A stretch of DNA of 64,000 bases, from positions 5,394,001 through 5,458,000 of the forward strand of contig NZ_BBWW01000001.1 in assembly GCF_001485215.1 (NCBI RefSeq), written 5' to 3'. Within the stretch, counting starts at the first letter, position 1; every line of letters starts with the position of its first letter. The notes under the pieces are model-generated. The model was not told the DNA's origin. It saw nothing but the letters and a program-made list of their open reading frames with translations, and made no database searches. Below, one piece after another: positions 43,751 to 52,247 of this stretch. This DNA comes from Leptolyngbya sp. NIES-2104 (GTDB lineage: Bacteria > Cyanobacteriota > Cyanobacteriia > Leptolyngbyales > Leptolyngbyaceae). The position numbers and the translations under genes were made by a program.

Positions 43751-44329
43751 ATGACACAAAATTTCTGGCAAAAATCACTTTCCGCTGTCACGATCGCAGC
43801 TCTGTCTGCTCCAGTGATCATGCCTGCTGCAATGGCGCAAACAGGCGGCTCTCTGACTGGGCAAACCCGCTGCGCGAAACAATCGACGGCAATTTTTGCT
43901 CAGCGATCGGCAGCCAGTCCTGTCGTTCGCACCTTAGTTGAGAATCAACCTGTAACCCTGGCTGAAAACACCTCAGAAGGCGGCTTTATCGCGGTGAATG
44001 CGCCCGTTCGAGGCTTCATCCAGACTGTTACCTTAAGACTTTGTCCCACCGGAGGCAATCCCAATCCAAACCCGAATCCCAGTCCGACTGCAACCTGCCG
44101 CCGTGTGACTCAAACCCAAGGCTTGATCGTGCGTCAAGGCGCGAATGTTTCTTCTCAGGTCGTGGGCAGTGTAGGAAACAATTCACAAGTCTTCCTCACC
44201 ACAAATCCGGCGACAACCAGTGTGGATTCGTCCGGACGGATCTGGGTCAGACTGGCAAGACCGGTTGCAGGTTGGGTGTCTAACGGCTTCCAGAATGTGC
44301 CTGGAACCAATTTGGTGAATTGTCAATAG
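43751..44329 (+). CDS. Secreted SH3-domain protein
   Basis: 192 residues. The ATG at 43751 has GAGGAG 6 nt upstream, so it was preferred over the ATG at 43745. The signal peptide ends near AAMAQTGG. Two SH3-like domains flank a short Asn/Pro linker (GGNPNPNPNPSP). The first has AIFAQRSAASPVVRTLVENQPVTLAENTSEGGFIAVNAPVRGFI, the second GLIVRQGANVSSQVVGSVGNNSQVFLTT and WVRLARPVAGWVSNGF. It has several Cys (RCAKQ, LRLCPTG, TCRRV, LVNCQ) that may form disulfides. Likely a cell-wall-associated protein; no catalytic domain is seen. Confidence 0.85.
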   Translation: MTQNFWQKSLSAVTIAALSAPVIMPAAMAQTGGSLTGQTRCAKQSTAIFAQRSAASPVVRTLVENQPVTLAENTSEGGFIAVNAPVRGFIQTVTLRLCPTGGNPNPNPNPSPTATCRRVTQTQGLIVRQGANVSSQVVGSVGNNSQVFLTTNPATTSVDSSGRIWVRLARPVAGWVSNGFQNVPGTNLVNCQ

Positions 44330-44349
44330 TTTGCGTTTAGGTTAATCGA

Positions 44350-44396
44350 ACCCAATAACCGTAGAGCGACCAATCGCGTCTCTATGGTTATTGGGT
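44350..44396. terminator. Strong inverted repeat between convergent genes
   Basis: A 17-nt arm ACCCAATAACCGTAGAG (44350-44366) pairs with CTCTATGGTTATTGGGT (44380-44396), with one G-U pair. It lies between the SH3 gene (plus) and the fasciclin gene (minus) and may end both. There is no long T-run. The centre resembles the 28-bp palindrome family. Confidence 0.6.
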
Positions 44397-44435
44397 CAAC
44401 GCAAAACGGATCGCCAGAATTATCGATCGACAATT

Positions 44436-45017
44436 CTATTTCAACGATCCCAACTGCTGACGAATTTCGCGCGGCAATAGAATGCCATCGATCGCATGAA
44501 TCACGCCATTAGAAGCCAACAGATCCGCTTGCACGACTCGTGCACTATTAACAATGACGCGTCCTGGAGTCACATCCAGTGAAACCCCACCTCCTAATGT
44601 CTTGAGATTTCCATTGCGTAACTGTTTTGAAGTGAGTTCACCCGGTACAACGTGGTAAGACAAAATTCGTGCTAGAAGTGCTCGATTTTGAGGTTGTACC
44701 AGCTTTTCCACTGTTCCAGGAGGGAGAGCCGCAAAAGCCGCATCCGTAGGTGCAAAAATTGTCACTCGTTGACCCGGTTTAATCGCGTTTCCGACTCCAG
44801 CCGCCTGGATCGCAGCCGCCAGCGTCGTGAACTGTCCAGCACTAGAAGCTTGCTGTAATAGTTGAGTAACGGTGAGATTCCGAGTGTTAACTGGAGCAGG
44901 TCTTGTCGTTGGCGTGGGGCTAGGTGTTGGAGATTGAGCAGTCGCAGAATGTGCAACGATCGTCAACGAAGTTACGATCGCCATTAACAGAACGAATTTA
45001 CGAAATTGAGCAAACAT
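44436..45017 (-). CDS. Secreted fasciclin-domain protein
   Basis: 193 residues. A signal peptide (FVLLMAIVTSLTIVAHSATAQS) and a Pro/Thr-rich spacer (SPTPSPTPTTRPAPVNTR) precede one FAS1 domain of about 135 residues: TVTQLLQQASSAGQFTTLAAAIQAAG, the H1 motif VTIFAPTDAAFAALP, LARILSYHVVPGELTSKQL, and the H2-like VNSARVVQADLLASNGVIHAIDGILLP. FAS1 proteins mediate adhesion or binding to extracellular polymers. ATG at 45017. It may function at the cell surface with the neighbouring SH3 and polysaccharide products (inference). Confidence 0.92.
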   Translation of the reverse strand: MFAQFRKFVLLMAIVTSLTIVAHSATAQSPTPSPTPTTRPAPVNTRNLTVTQLLQQASSAGQFTTLAAAIQAAGVGNAIKPGQRVTIFAPTDAAFAALPPGTVEKLVQPQNRALLARILSYHVVPGELTSKQLRNGNLKTLGGGVSLDVTPGRVIVNSARVVQADLLASNGVIHAIDGILLPREIRQQLGSLK

Positions 45018-45135
45018 TGAAACCCTATCCTTTCAATAAAAGCCACCGATCAAGTTATTACCCTTGTTAAATTATTTCAACAGCATTCGGATAGATAAAA
45101 TAACGCTGGCAAAAATGGTAAGAATAATAGACTAA

Positions 45136-46176
45136 TCACTGTGATGAAGTCGGCTCGATCACATTCGGGTCGCTCCATATCCGAATTCCATCTGTTCCCG
45201 CTGCCACGATCGCTTGTCCTCCGAGTGCAAATCTGACAAACAAACTGCTGTAAGATGTGGCAACCAGTGATCCCAGCGATCGCTCTCCCAATAGATGCCA
45301 GAGATGAACCGCTCCCGCCGCAGAAGTCGCCAAAGTTTGTCCATCTGGACTAAGCGATAAGTCAGAGGCTCCCGCATCAAACGTTTTTAACAACGCTCCA
45401 TTTCGCAAATCCCAAAGCTTAAGCCGACTGCTTCCGGTAATCAAGGTCTGTCCATCTTGGCAAAAAACCAGTCCTGTCACTTCACCAGAATCGAGTGTTT
45501 TTAACCGATCGCCTTCTTGAACTTGCCAGAGTTCCGTTTTGGTATGATCGCCGATCGCGAGTAGTTTCCCATCGCTGCTAAATTGCATCGATCGAATCGG
45601 CTGATCCCCGATGCTATAAAGTCGCTGACGACTAGCAACATCCCAGACCTGAACGCCCACCGGACTAAATGCCCCATCTGCCCAACGTCTGACCGTGCTA
45701 GAACTCGCTAAAATCCGGTTATCTGGACTAAACACTAATTCAGAAGCTCTACCCGCATTCAGCGTCGAATACAATCGATTGTTCGACAAATCCCAAATCT
45801 TAATCGTGCCGTCCAAACTGCTGCTTGCCAGAATCTTTTCATCTGCACTCATCGCGATCGCGCTAATCATATCCGTATGATCGACCAAACTCGACAAGCG
45901 TTGGCGCGTTTTCAGATCCCAAAGGTCGATCGCTTGATCGTGTCCGACTGCCAAAATCCGACCGCTTGAACCGACTGCGATCGTGGTTGCTTTATCGCTG
46001 GTAAGAAGTTCAGGTTGGCGAAAACAAACGATATCCGCTGCATAGATGGGAATACAGACAGGTTTATCGATGCGGGAAGAAATGGCAGGCTGAAGGAAAA
46101 AAAACGCCATCGTCAGGAGCGCCACGATCGCGACTCCGGCAAGGCTCAGTTTCAATCCAAAGCGATTTTGAGACAC
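45136..46176 (-). CDS. Membrane-anchored WD40-repeat protein
   Basis: 346 residues from a GTG start at 46176. Residues about 9-32 are one hydrophobic segment (LSLAGVAIVALLTMAFFFL), so the protein is anchored or secreted. The remainder is a WD40 beta-propeller of about six to seven blades, with DLWDLKTRQRLSSLVDHTDMISAIAMSADEKILASSSLDGTIKIWDLS as the clearest blade and several ending LWDL or LWQV. No enzymatic domain is present. It likely serves as a protein-binding scaffold outside the cytoplasm. Divergent from the membrane glycosyltransferase gene. Confidence 0.87.
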   Translation of the reverse strand: MSQNRFGLKLSLAGVAIVALLTMAFFFLQPAISSRIDKPVCIPIYAADIVCFRQPELLTSDKATTIAVGSSGRILAVGHDQAIDLWDLKTRQRLSSLVDHTDMISAIAMSADEKILASSSLDGTIKIWDLSNNRLYSTLNAGRASELVFSPDNRILASSSTVRRWADGAFSPVGVQVWDVASRQRLYSIGDQPIRSMQFSSDGKLLAIGDHTKTELWQVQEGDRLKTLDSGEVTGLVFCQDGQTLITGSSRLKLWDLRNGALLKTFDAGASDLSLSPDGQTLATSAAGAVHLWHLLGERSLGSLVATSYSSLFVRFALGGQAIVAAGTDGIRIWSDPNVIEPTSSQ

Positions 46177-46267
46177 GGCTTTTCGACTCGGTGATTCTTT
46201 CTAGGGCGCGATCGCAGCGAAAAAACGCAGTGCTATATTAATGGGAATTTACTGATTTTAAAGAAAA

Positions 46268-47734
46268 GTGAACAAAAATCGGGCACTGACCACGATCGCC
46301 CTGATGCTAACAACGTTCCTCAGCGTTGTCCTGCTTTATTTAGGGGTCGATAAATTTTATTACGTTCTGGCTGGAGGACGAAAATTCGCCACCTTTCCTG
46401 ATCTTAGAACGCAATTGGCGGTTGGGGGAAGTTACCTGCTGTTATCGATCGTTTATCTGATCTGGTTAGCAAATTTGCTCAGTTCATCTTGGCTGCATTC
46501 AACCTGGAGTTTCCGCACGATTCTCCTCAAAACTTCATTTTTCTGGCTCGCTGCTTTTATCGCCTACCCGCTGGGCAATGACACTTATTTATATCTCCAT
46601 GCCGGATTGATGAACCTCAGCGGGGTTAATCCGTATCTCACTCGTGCAGCCTCTTATGTGACTGAATTATCGCCCTATGTGGATTGGGGGCAGACTTCAA
46701 CCTACGGAATCGTTTCGCAGGCTTTATTTACGTTTTCTGCTTTATTCGTAACGATTCATCCCATCGTTGCCCTTCATGTATTTAAACTCATCTGCTTAGC
46801 ATTGCATTTATTTAATGGCTATGTAATTTGGCGTTGGTTGCCGATTCCAGAACGCGGCAGAATTACGATCGCTTATCTGCTCCATCCGCTGTTACTGATG
46901 GAGCAAGTCAGTTCTGCTCACGTCGATATTCTCGTTTCCACGAGCCTTGTGCTATTTGCCATCTCATTTACTCGACAACGCTTTTGGCTGGCGTTTGGTG
47001 CGCTTTGGGGCGGTGTTCTGGGAAAAACGCTACCGATTATCTGGGCACCTTGGGTTGCAGTCACTCTACTCCGTCAAGGTCATTGGAAATGGTTGCTGGC
47101 AATGGTTGTGGCATCGGGCGCGATCGTCACTGGACTCTGGTTTACCGTGATGCCGGAACTCGCTGCATGGCAAAGTGTTCTCAATCCTGGAGTCGCCGGA
47201 CAATACCAATCGTCGCTGATGTCGATCGCTAAATTTGTCCTGGATCTTGTCCGGATTTTCACTCCCAACAATCTCACGCTAATCGAACAGCGATCAATTC
47301 TCGCGACTCTTTCCAATGCCACCCTGATCGGATTCTTTTGCTTCTACTGTTGGCAACTTTGGCGTAGCGATAAACGCTGGAACAATACGCCTCAAATGTT
47401 GCTCGAAGATATGGGCTGGACAACAATGATGCTGTTGTTGTTTGCGACCTCTTGGTTAATGCCTTGGTACTGCTCAATTCTCATCACTTTCGCTGCATTG
47501 ATTCCACAGTCTCGCATCTTCGGACTGACGACTTTAGCCTTTGGCTTGTCGAGCAGCGCCCAATACGTACTTGGAACCAATAGCAGCACGAAGAGCTTTG
47601 TCTCGATCGGCATTCCCATCCTGACCCTAATCATTAGCTCGATCGTACTGCGATCGAGATCCACGCTGCCGCCTGAGCCTCCCCAAGAACTGAAACCGCT
47701 ACCAGAGCCAGACCCAACGGCAGAGCTGAATTAA
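46268..47734 (+). CDS. Polytopic membrane glycosyltransferase (GT-C/mannosyltransferase-like)
   Basis: 488 residues from the GTG at 46268; an inner ATG at residue 13 would cut into the first membrane helix. About eleven hydrophobic segments. The loop after the second or third helix has PLGNDTYLYLHAGLMNLSGVNPYLTRAASYV, resembling the Asp-containing loop of GT-C enzymes that use polyprenyl-phosphate sugars. The C-terminus is Pro/Glu-rich and cytosolic. It would add a sugar to a lipid or protein on the outer face of the membrane; a MptB-like mannosyltransferase is the nearest type I can name. Stop at 1 bp from the convergent gene. Confidence 0.75.
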   Translation: MNKNRALTTIALMLTTFLSVVLLYLGVDKFYYVLAGGRKFATFPDLRTQLAVGGSYLLLSIVYLIWLANLLSSSWLHSTWSFRTILLKTSFFWLAAFIAYPLGNDTYLYLHAGLMNLSGVNPYLTRAASYVTELSPYVDWGQTSTYGIVSQALFTFSALFVTIHPIVALHVFKLICLALHLFNGYVIWRWLPIPERGRITIAYLLHPLLLMEQVSSAHVDILVSTSLVLFAISFTRQRFWLAFGALWGGVLGKTLPIIWAPWVAVTLLRQGHWKWLLAMVVASGAIVTGLWFTVMPELAAWQSVLNPGVAGQYQSSLMSIAKFVLDLVRIFTPNNLTLIEQRSILATLSNATLIGFFCFYCWQLWRSDKRWNNTPQMLLEDMGWTTMMLLLFATSWLMPWYCSILITFAALIPQSRIFGLTTLAFGLSSSAQYVLGTNSSTKSFVSIGIPILTLIISSIVLRSRSTLPPEPPQELKPLPEPDPTAELN

Positions 47735-47735
47735 C

Positions 47736-48464
47736 TTACTTGCGACGAACCGCGATCGTGTAAGAAGGACGCTGTTTCTCTTCTCGTTGCGTCTTCACAA
47801 TCCGCAGCGTTTCATCGACATAGACATGCTCAAACTTCGGTGTAGCGCGATAAGTCTTCTCTAACTTTTTCAAAGTCGTTTTATCCACATTGTCGAGCTT
47901 CAATTCCTGCGGCAATGAGGTCTTCTGAGTAAACTCATTCCAACGCGACTCTAAGACTTTATGAAACCAAGCTTCAGCCCGCTCGATCGTTAACGGAATC
48001 GCTCTCCATCTCAAAGTTTGTTCGATCGCAACATTCTGAATAAACCATTCGCCATCCCGAATCTCGAACTTCTGCATCACCATGAAATCGTAGGCAGCTA
48101 GGATTGGGTCAAGCCACTTAAATCGCGATCCGGGTGCATACCGCGCAATATTCGCATAGTAACCGTTCTCTAGAAAGATTTGATAAGAACAATCGTGCAG
48201 ACGACCGGGCAACACATCATGGAAGGGAATCGTAGACCAAACAGGTGTCCACACACCAAGCACGATCGGAACCTGAGATTCAACTGCTGGATAAGGATTC
48301 CGCTGCTGCAATTCTTCAAAGTAAGGAGCCAATTCGTTCTTTGCGTAGGCAACCTTTTGATTGAGCGGATCAGTATCTCGGTCGTGAACCAGCGATAAAA
48401 GTTCAGCTTTCAACTCTTCGGTTGTCAGTTGGCTGAGGCGATTGATCTGAATATTGGCGACCAT
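47736..48464 (-). CDS. PAP/fibrillin-like lipid-associated protein
   Basis: 242 residues from the ATG at 48464 (MVANIQINRLSQ), with GGTGGGAAC upstream; the longer frame from 48524 is less likely. The N-terminal helix precedes VPIVLGVWTPVWSTIPFHDVLPGRLHDCSYQIFLENGYYANIARY, a pattern like the lipocalin-type PAP/fibrillin domain (LxGxWxxxWST then a long strand). Members associate with thylakoid lipids or plastoglobules; cyanobacterial forms are less studied. This assignment is from pattern only. Confidence 0.55.
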   Translation of the reverse strand: MVANIQINRLSQLTTEELKAELLSLVHDRDTDPLNQKVAYAKNELAPYFEELQQRNPYPAVESQVPIVLGVWTPVWSTIPFHDVLPGRLHDCSYQIFLENGYYANIARYAPGSRFKWLDPILAAYDFMVMQKFEIRDGEWFIQNVAIEQTLRWRAIPLTIERAEAWFHKVLESRWNEFTQKTSLPQELKLDNVDKTTLKKLEKTYRATPKFEHVYVDETLRIVKTQREEKQRPSYTIAVRRK

Positions 48465-48615
48465 AATGTTGTTCCCACCCATAAAATTGCTGCGATTTAA
48501 CCCAAATTTTAAAAAATTTAACAATACGATCGCTCTATCCTCTGGCGGGGATTTCGCTCTACTTGAAGAGGGGTTTCCGCCTAACGCGGTGAAAAGTGGC
48601 GCAATTCTGGATTCT

Positions 48616-48626
48616 TCTGATAAAAT
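48616..48626 (+). promoter_or_regulatory. Possible extended -10 element of tRNA-Thr
   Basis: TGATAAAAT lies 14 nt before the tRNA start and fits an extended -10 (TG-n-TAAAAT). The -35 is not clear. Confidence 0.35.
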
Positions 48627-48639
48627 GGCTCAGGTCAAT

Positions 48640-48712
48640 GCTGGTGTAGCTCAGTTGGTAGAGCAGCTGATTTGTAATCAGCCGGTCGCAAGTTCGAGTC
48701 TTGTCACCAGCT
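48640..48712 (+). tRNA. tRNA-Thr (anticodon TGT)
   Basis: A 73-nt cloverleaf. Acceptor GCTGGTG pairs with CACCAGC, discriminator T. D arm GCTCAGTTGGTAGAGC. The anticodon stem GCTGA/TCAGC encloses TTTGTAA, so the anticodon is TGT and the tRNA reads ACA. The T arm contains GTTCGAGTC. CCA is not encoded. Confidence 0.95.
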
Positions 48713-48842
48713 TTCAAGAAAATCAGGCACGTAAGGCTTCTAGCCCTTGCTGCGAGTCAATTTTTCAATCGCCTCGAAATTGGCGTTGGTCTTTTTTGGG
48801 TCAAATTAGAAGGCTTTGAATCACGATTGGGGTAAATTTGGG

Positions 48843-49335
48843 CTTACAGGTGTAGGTTTATGGTGAAGCTACCACGATGAGTTCAAGACTAAAGCAAGCG
48901 TTGGTTGCGGAACCAGGGGGGGCATCCGGATCGGTATCTGCTGGAGTTCTGCCTGAGTGCCGAGCGTGAGCATCCACAAGGTCGCAACCGCCATCGCCAA
49001 CCAATGGCGTTCCGCGCGTTTGGGGTCAGTGATGCGCGAGTGTTGCCAACCCCAGCATTCGAGCGGCTTCGTCTGGAAACAGCGCACCTGCCCCTGCCAT
49101 TGTTCGTCGAGTGCCACAATCTGACGCATCGGTTGCCAATCGCCATCGCTCACGCATTGTCCCGTTTTGTTCGGGGCTTGTATTAATTCGCCAGCGCTGC
49201 CCCAATACTGCACTGAAATGGAGAGAACCGTCAGACGGTCTTTCTACGTAGTCACGTCCATCGCTAAAAATAGCTCCCGGCACCGCGTGGGCAACAACGA
49301 CATGACCCACTGCAACATAAACCTACACCTGTAAG
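48843..49335. mobile_element. Internally deleted insertion sequence with 20-bp perfect ends
   Basis: The left end CTTACAGGTGTAGGTTTATG (48843-48862) has its exact complement at 49316-49335, and partial identity continues about 15 bp further in. Only 493 bp separate the outer ends, far short of a full DDE transposase element. The body encodes pieces of a transposase C-terminus on the minus strand. The right end abuts a repeat segment (49335-49368) that also occurs at 43034-43067. No clear target duplication was found. Confidence 0.85.
48869..49310 (-). pseudogene. Transposase C-terminal remnant (DDE type), frameshifted
   Basis: One frame (48869-49213) translates to a segment with CFQTKPLECWGWQHSRITDPKR and AERHWLAMAVATLWMLTLG, which looks like the C-terminal part of an IS4-type DDE transposase including the Glu region. 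Another frame (49026-49310) is open further upstream, without transposase features I can recognise. The N-terminal and central catalytic parts are missing, so this cannot be active. Confidence 0.75.
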
Positions 49336-49368
49336 GGATTTAGGGGGCGAAAAATTTTGGCAATGACC
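49333..49368. repeat. Truncated second copy of the GGGATTTAGGGGGC repeat
   Basis: GGGATTTAGGGGGCGAAAAA and the following TTTTGGCAATGACC match 43034-43067 at about 32 of 34 positions. It starts exactly at the IS end, so its left portion was lost there. Confidence 0.6.
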
Positions 49369-49392
49369 GATGAATTGACAATGAATCAAGTG

Positions 49393-50898
49393 CTAAAGCC
49401 GCCTTGCCACACATCCTTTGCGGTCTTGATCCGATCGCGGTTCCTGCCAAGAATACGCAAAATGACTCACCGAAGAAATTCTAGGTGACAGCGATCGCAA
49501 TGCCTCCATTTGCACCTCTAACGGCGGACGATTACTAATTGACTCCTGCCAAATTCCTGCTAAAACAGGTTTTACCTCCGTTCCTGGAGATGCTTGGGCT
49601 ACCACCCGCTGAACCTGCTTCACGATACAATCTGCATTGCCACAAGTCGCATAAGACATCGGATTCCAGGAAATATTCTTAGGAAACCGATCCCAAGGCT
49701 GTAATCGCGAATCATATCCCCGCCCGATCGCTTGATTGCCTTCTGGAAAAAACACTGCACCCGCTGGCAATCCCGCCTGTTGCACCGGATAAATTGCAAC
49801 ATTGAGAAAATCTACGACTCCTTGCATCGCATGAGCCACACTCAATCGCCATAAATCCGTTTTCAAAACGCCCGCTCTTTGTCCGACTGTTCCGCGAGTA
49901 TCGATCGCATTTAGAACTCGCCCCTGCCACATCGGAACTCGCTCACGCGGAAACAATTTATCCACCGCAGCAACATCACTCGCACTAATCGACCCTCGAT
50001 CGAGATATCGCTTGATCAATTCCCGTCCTTTGTTGTTCAGTCCTCGATCGATGAGTGCCTGTCTCGATGCCTCCCCAAACACCCACAAATCTTGCACACT
50101 AGTTGCAACTGATGCTTTCCCTCGACTGCGCGGATAGCGAATGTAATCAAACAAAACCCCGTCTGGTCTGCGCTTTAGGACTGCTTGCACCATGCGGTAA
50201 TAATCCTGTTTCGCCGCCAGGCTGTACGGATCGATAAACGCTTCATCAGGGTTCAATGTGCCTAAATCGGTTCCCAATCCTGCGATCGTATTAGCCGTAA
50301 AACTGGTCTGTCCGCGACCATTGCGCAACAATGAAACCTGCTTTTCGGGCTTAATCGCATAGGTGTAACCGAAATTCATGCTGAACATCCAAGCATAAAC
50401 TTTCAGACCGCGATCGCGTCCTTTCTGAATCACTTCAGCCAGCAGATCGACGTTGTTCGGAGATTGAATCATCGATTGCCAGGCGGTCGGATTGTCGTTT
50501 GCGGGAAGCAGAACTTGACCGTTAAAAAAAGTCTCGACGTAAACTTCGTTGTAGCCGCGATCAACAATGCGATCAAGCACTTCCTCGATCGCTCCTGGTC
50601 GAGCATCACAGGCATAAAGCCGTAACCAAATTCCCTGGGTTTTTAGCCAGTTTTGATTTCGACATTGCCGTAATTGATCCGCCTGTTGGCGAAGGAGCGT
50701 TTGATATTTTTGTTGTGCTTCTGCTCCACCTTTAAGCGCTTCACGACGAGCAGCATCTTTTTGCTGAATCGTTCCCGAAGTTTGCTGACAATAAGGAAGA
50801 AAATCCGCTTTTGCAACACTGCGCCACACACCTTGGAGAATTAAGCTCGTGGTGACGATCGCGAAAACTAAGCCATTCCGAAAAGAGATTACTCTCAT
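49393..50898 (-). CDS. Secreted GHL10/family 10-like glycosyl hydrolase
   Basis: 501 residues. A signal peptide lies at about 1-31 (VFAIVTTSLILQGVWRSVAKADF). A coiled segment (AEAQQKYQTLLRQQADQLRQ) is followed by a TIM-barrel core: GIWLRLYACDARPGAIEEVLDRIVDRGYNEVYVETFFNG, GLKVYAWMFSMNFGY, RPDGVLFDYIRYPRSRG and FLNVAIYPVQQAG. The D-Y-I-R-Y-P motif is characteristic of the GHL10/DUF4015-type putative glycosyl hydrolases. The substrate is unknown; a polysaccharide in the envelope is likely. ATG at 50898 (MRVISFRNGL). Confidence 0.8.
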   Translation of the reverse strand: MRVISFRNGLVFAIVTTSLILQGVWRSVAKADFLPYCQQTSGTIQQKDAARREALKGGAEAQQKYQTLLRQQADQLRQCRNQNWLKTQGIWLRLYACDARPGAIEEVLDRIVDRGYNEVYVETFFNGQVLLPANDNPTAWQSMIQSPNNVDLLAEVIQKGRDRGLKVYAWMFSMNFGYTYAIKPEKQVSLLRNGRGQTSFTANTIAGLGTDLGTLNPDEAFIDPYSLAAKQDYYRMVQAVLKRRPDGVLFDYIRYPRSRGKASVATSVQDLWVFGEASRQALIDRGLNNKGRELIKRYLDRGSISASDVAAVDKLFPRERVPMWQGRVLNAIDTRGTVGQRAGVLKTDLWRLSVAHAMQGVVDFLNVAIYPVQQAGLPAGAVFFPEGNQAIGRGYDSRLQPWDRFPKNISWNPMSYATCGNADCIVKQVQRVVAQASPGTEVKPVLAGIWQESISNRPPLEVQMEALRSLSPRISSVSHFAYSWQEPRSDQDRKGCVARRL

Positions 50899-51031
50899 AA
50901 ATTGATGTAGATGAACTCGACAGGTTCACAGCCAAGACAGAGTTTATCGTCTTCTGTCCGAGAATCTGAACCGTAGCGATCGTGTCTTCACCGACATGAA
51001 ATCAGTGTGAGTAGCGATCGCTCAAAAATTT

Positions 51032-51448
51032 TTAGAAACGGAACTTGCGATCGGCTTCCTGAATTCGCAAATCGTTAATACTCGCTTCTCGTCGCCGCAT
51101 CAAGCCATTCTCAGCAAATTCCCACTGCTCATTGCCATAAGAGCGAAACCAGTTTCCAGAATCGTCGTGCCATTCGTACTCGAACTTTACTGAAATTCGA
51201 TTGTCCGTAAAACTCCACAATTCTTTTTTCAATCGATAGTCGAGTTCCTTGTCCCATTTGCGCTTGAGAAAAGCTCGAACTTCTTCGCGTCCATTGAGAA
51301 ATTCTGAGCGATTTCGCCATTGAGAATCTTCGGTGTAGGCGAGTGCAACGCGATCGGGATCGCGAGTATTCCAAGCATCTTCAGCCGCTTGTACTTTGAT
51401 CTTTGCCGTTTCAAGCGTGAATGGAGGTAAAGGCGGTTTCGTTTCCAT
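51032..51448 (-). CDS. DUF1348 (NTF2-like) family protein
   Basis: 138 residues. The sequence [104 protein letters not shown] matches DUF1348, an NTF2-like cone fold also seen in SnoaL-type proteins. It contains no obvious catalytic Asp/His constellation, and its role is not established. ATG at 51448. Standing alone; the gap to the next gene on its right holds repeat copy G. Confidence 0.9.
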   Translation of the reverse strand: METKPPLPPFTLETAKIKVQAAEDAWNTRDPDRVALAYTEDSQWRNRSEFLNGREEVRAFLKRKWDKELDYRLKKELWSFTDNRISVKFEYEWHDDSGNWFRSYGNEQWEFAENGLMRRREASINDLRIQEADRKFRF

Positions 51449-51586
51449 AACATCAAACTATCGGGTCGATCGCTTATTCTAGGCGGCAACGTTGATCGAG
51501 CAATGGACAAAATTCTTAAATTTCTACAGCAGAAAGCGCACCAGTTTGAGAACTCGTGCGCTTCTTAGAATTCGGGGAATCAAAGC

Positions 51587-51677
51587 GAGGGGATGCTTTA
51601 AATTCTTTTCGCTACGTTGCTTACTCGCCCCGGAATGGAATTCGGGGCGGGAGTGACCGAAGCGGAGAGTTTCAAAA
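51587..51677. repeat. MITE-like repeat copy G (collapsed form, about 91 bp)
   Basis: Carries one perfect hairpin, CGCCCCGGAATGGAATTC running into GGGGCGGG, and the tail GACCGAAGCGGAGAGTTTCAAAA. Both inner hairpins are gone, so the two outer arms are fused. Its right end directly abuts the TTA (TAA on the minus strand) stop of the DUF7219-like gene. Confidence 0.75.
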
Positions 51678-51932
51678 TTAGCCTGCAAGATCCTCTGGAT
51701 TCGGTCCAGCTTCAATGCCAAGCTGTTTGTGGCTTTTTTTCAGTTGCTTCCACAGCGATCGAATTTCTTGAAACGATTCTTCCGGTGTGATTTTGCCGCC
51801 TGTTTCGAGACAGCAGATATACGACACTCGCTGAGAAAACTCCTGCAAATTCGCATTAAACACCAAGTTCTCTGGTTTGACTTGTCCCCGATAGCGGCTG
51901 CGCGGGTATAAGAAGTTGTGTTGATCTGCCAT
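51678..51932 (-). CDS. Conserved small cyanobacterial protein (DUF7219-like)
   Basis: 84 residues: NFLYPRSRYRGQVKPENLVFNANLQEFSQRVSYICCLETGGKITPEESFQEIRSLWKQLKKSHKQLGI. The family designation is from memory and should be taken as tentative; no function is known. The protein is soluble with a helical C-terminal half and a CC pair. ATG at 51932. Its TAA stop is adjacent to repeat copy G. Confidence 0.65.
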   Translation of the reverse strand: MADQHNFLYPRSRYRGQVKPENLVFNANLQEFSQRVSYICCLETGGKITPEESFQEIRSLWKQLKKSHKQLGIEAGPNPEDLAG

Positions 51933-52104
51933 CTCTGATCTCCTTTTAAGAAAAGTTTTGGTGTTTGCGCTTCAGTGGACATCAACCACTGGGTTGCACG
52001 GTACGATTTTTCTCCTGTATTTCGAGGATGGGAATCTGAATCGAATTTCTAATTTACCCTACCTTAACCTGATTTTAACCTAGTCTTTTGGTAGATGCTG
52101 TACC

Positions 52105-52144
52105 AAAAAATACGGCTTCATCTAGATTAGACAGAGCCGTATTT
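52105..52144 (-). terminator. Rho-independent terminator behind the tetR unit
   Basis: AAATACGGCT (52108-52117) pairs with AGCCGTATTT (52135-52144). Read on the minus strand the stem is followed by TTTTTT (52110-52105 complement). It lies about 230 bp after tetR and 100 bp after the small frame 52248-52358. Confidence 0.75.
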
Positions 52145-52247
52145 CTGAACATCACTCGATAGTATAATTTCTTCTTAATCTGATTCGGGTCGATTAAACC
52201 TGCTTAATCGCCAAACTCATCACTAGTCCCAGCTAATAGCAATTACT

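Noticed and set aside
48454-48819. 121-residue plus-strand frame across tRNA-Thr
   Set aside because: It runs through the tRNA gene and the start of the PAP-like gene on the other strand.
49026-49310. Separate 94-residue protein in the IS remnant
   Set aside because: Without a recognisable domain and inside an element with decayed transposase; treated as part of the pseudogene.
3664-51677. CRISPR interpretation of the repeats
   Set aside because: Copies are tens of kilobases apart and palindromic with terminal inverted repeats; there are no regular spacers and no cas genes.
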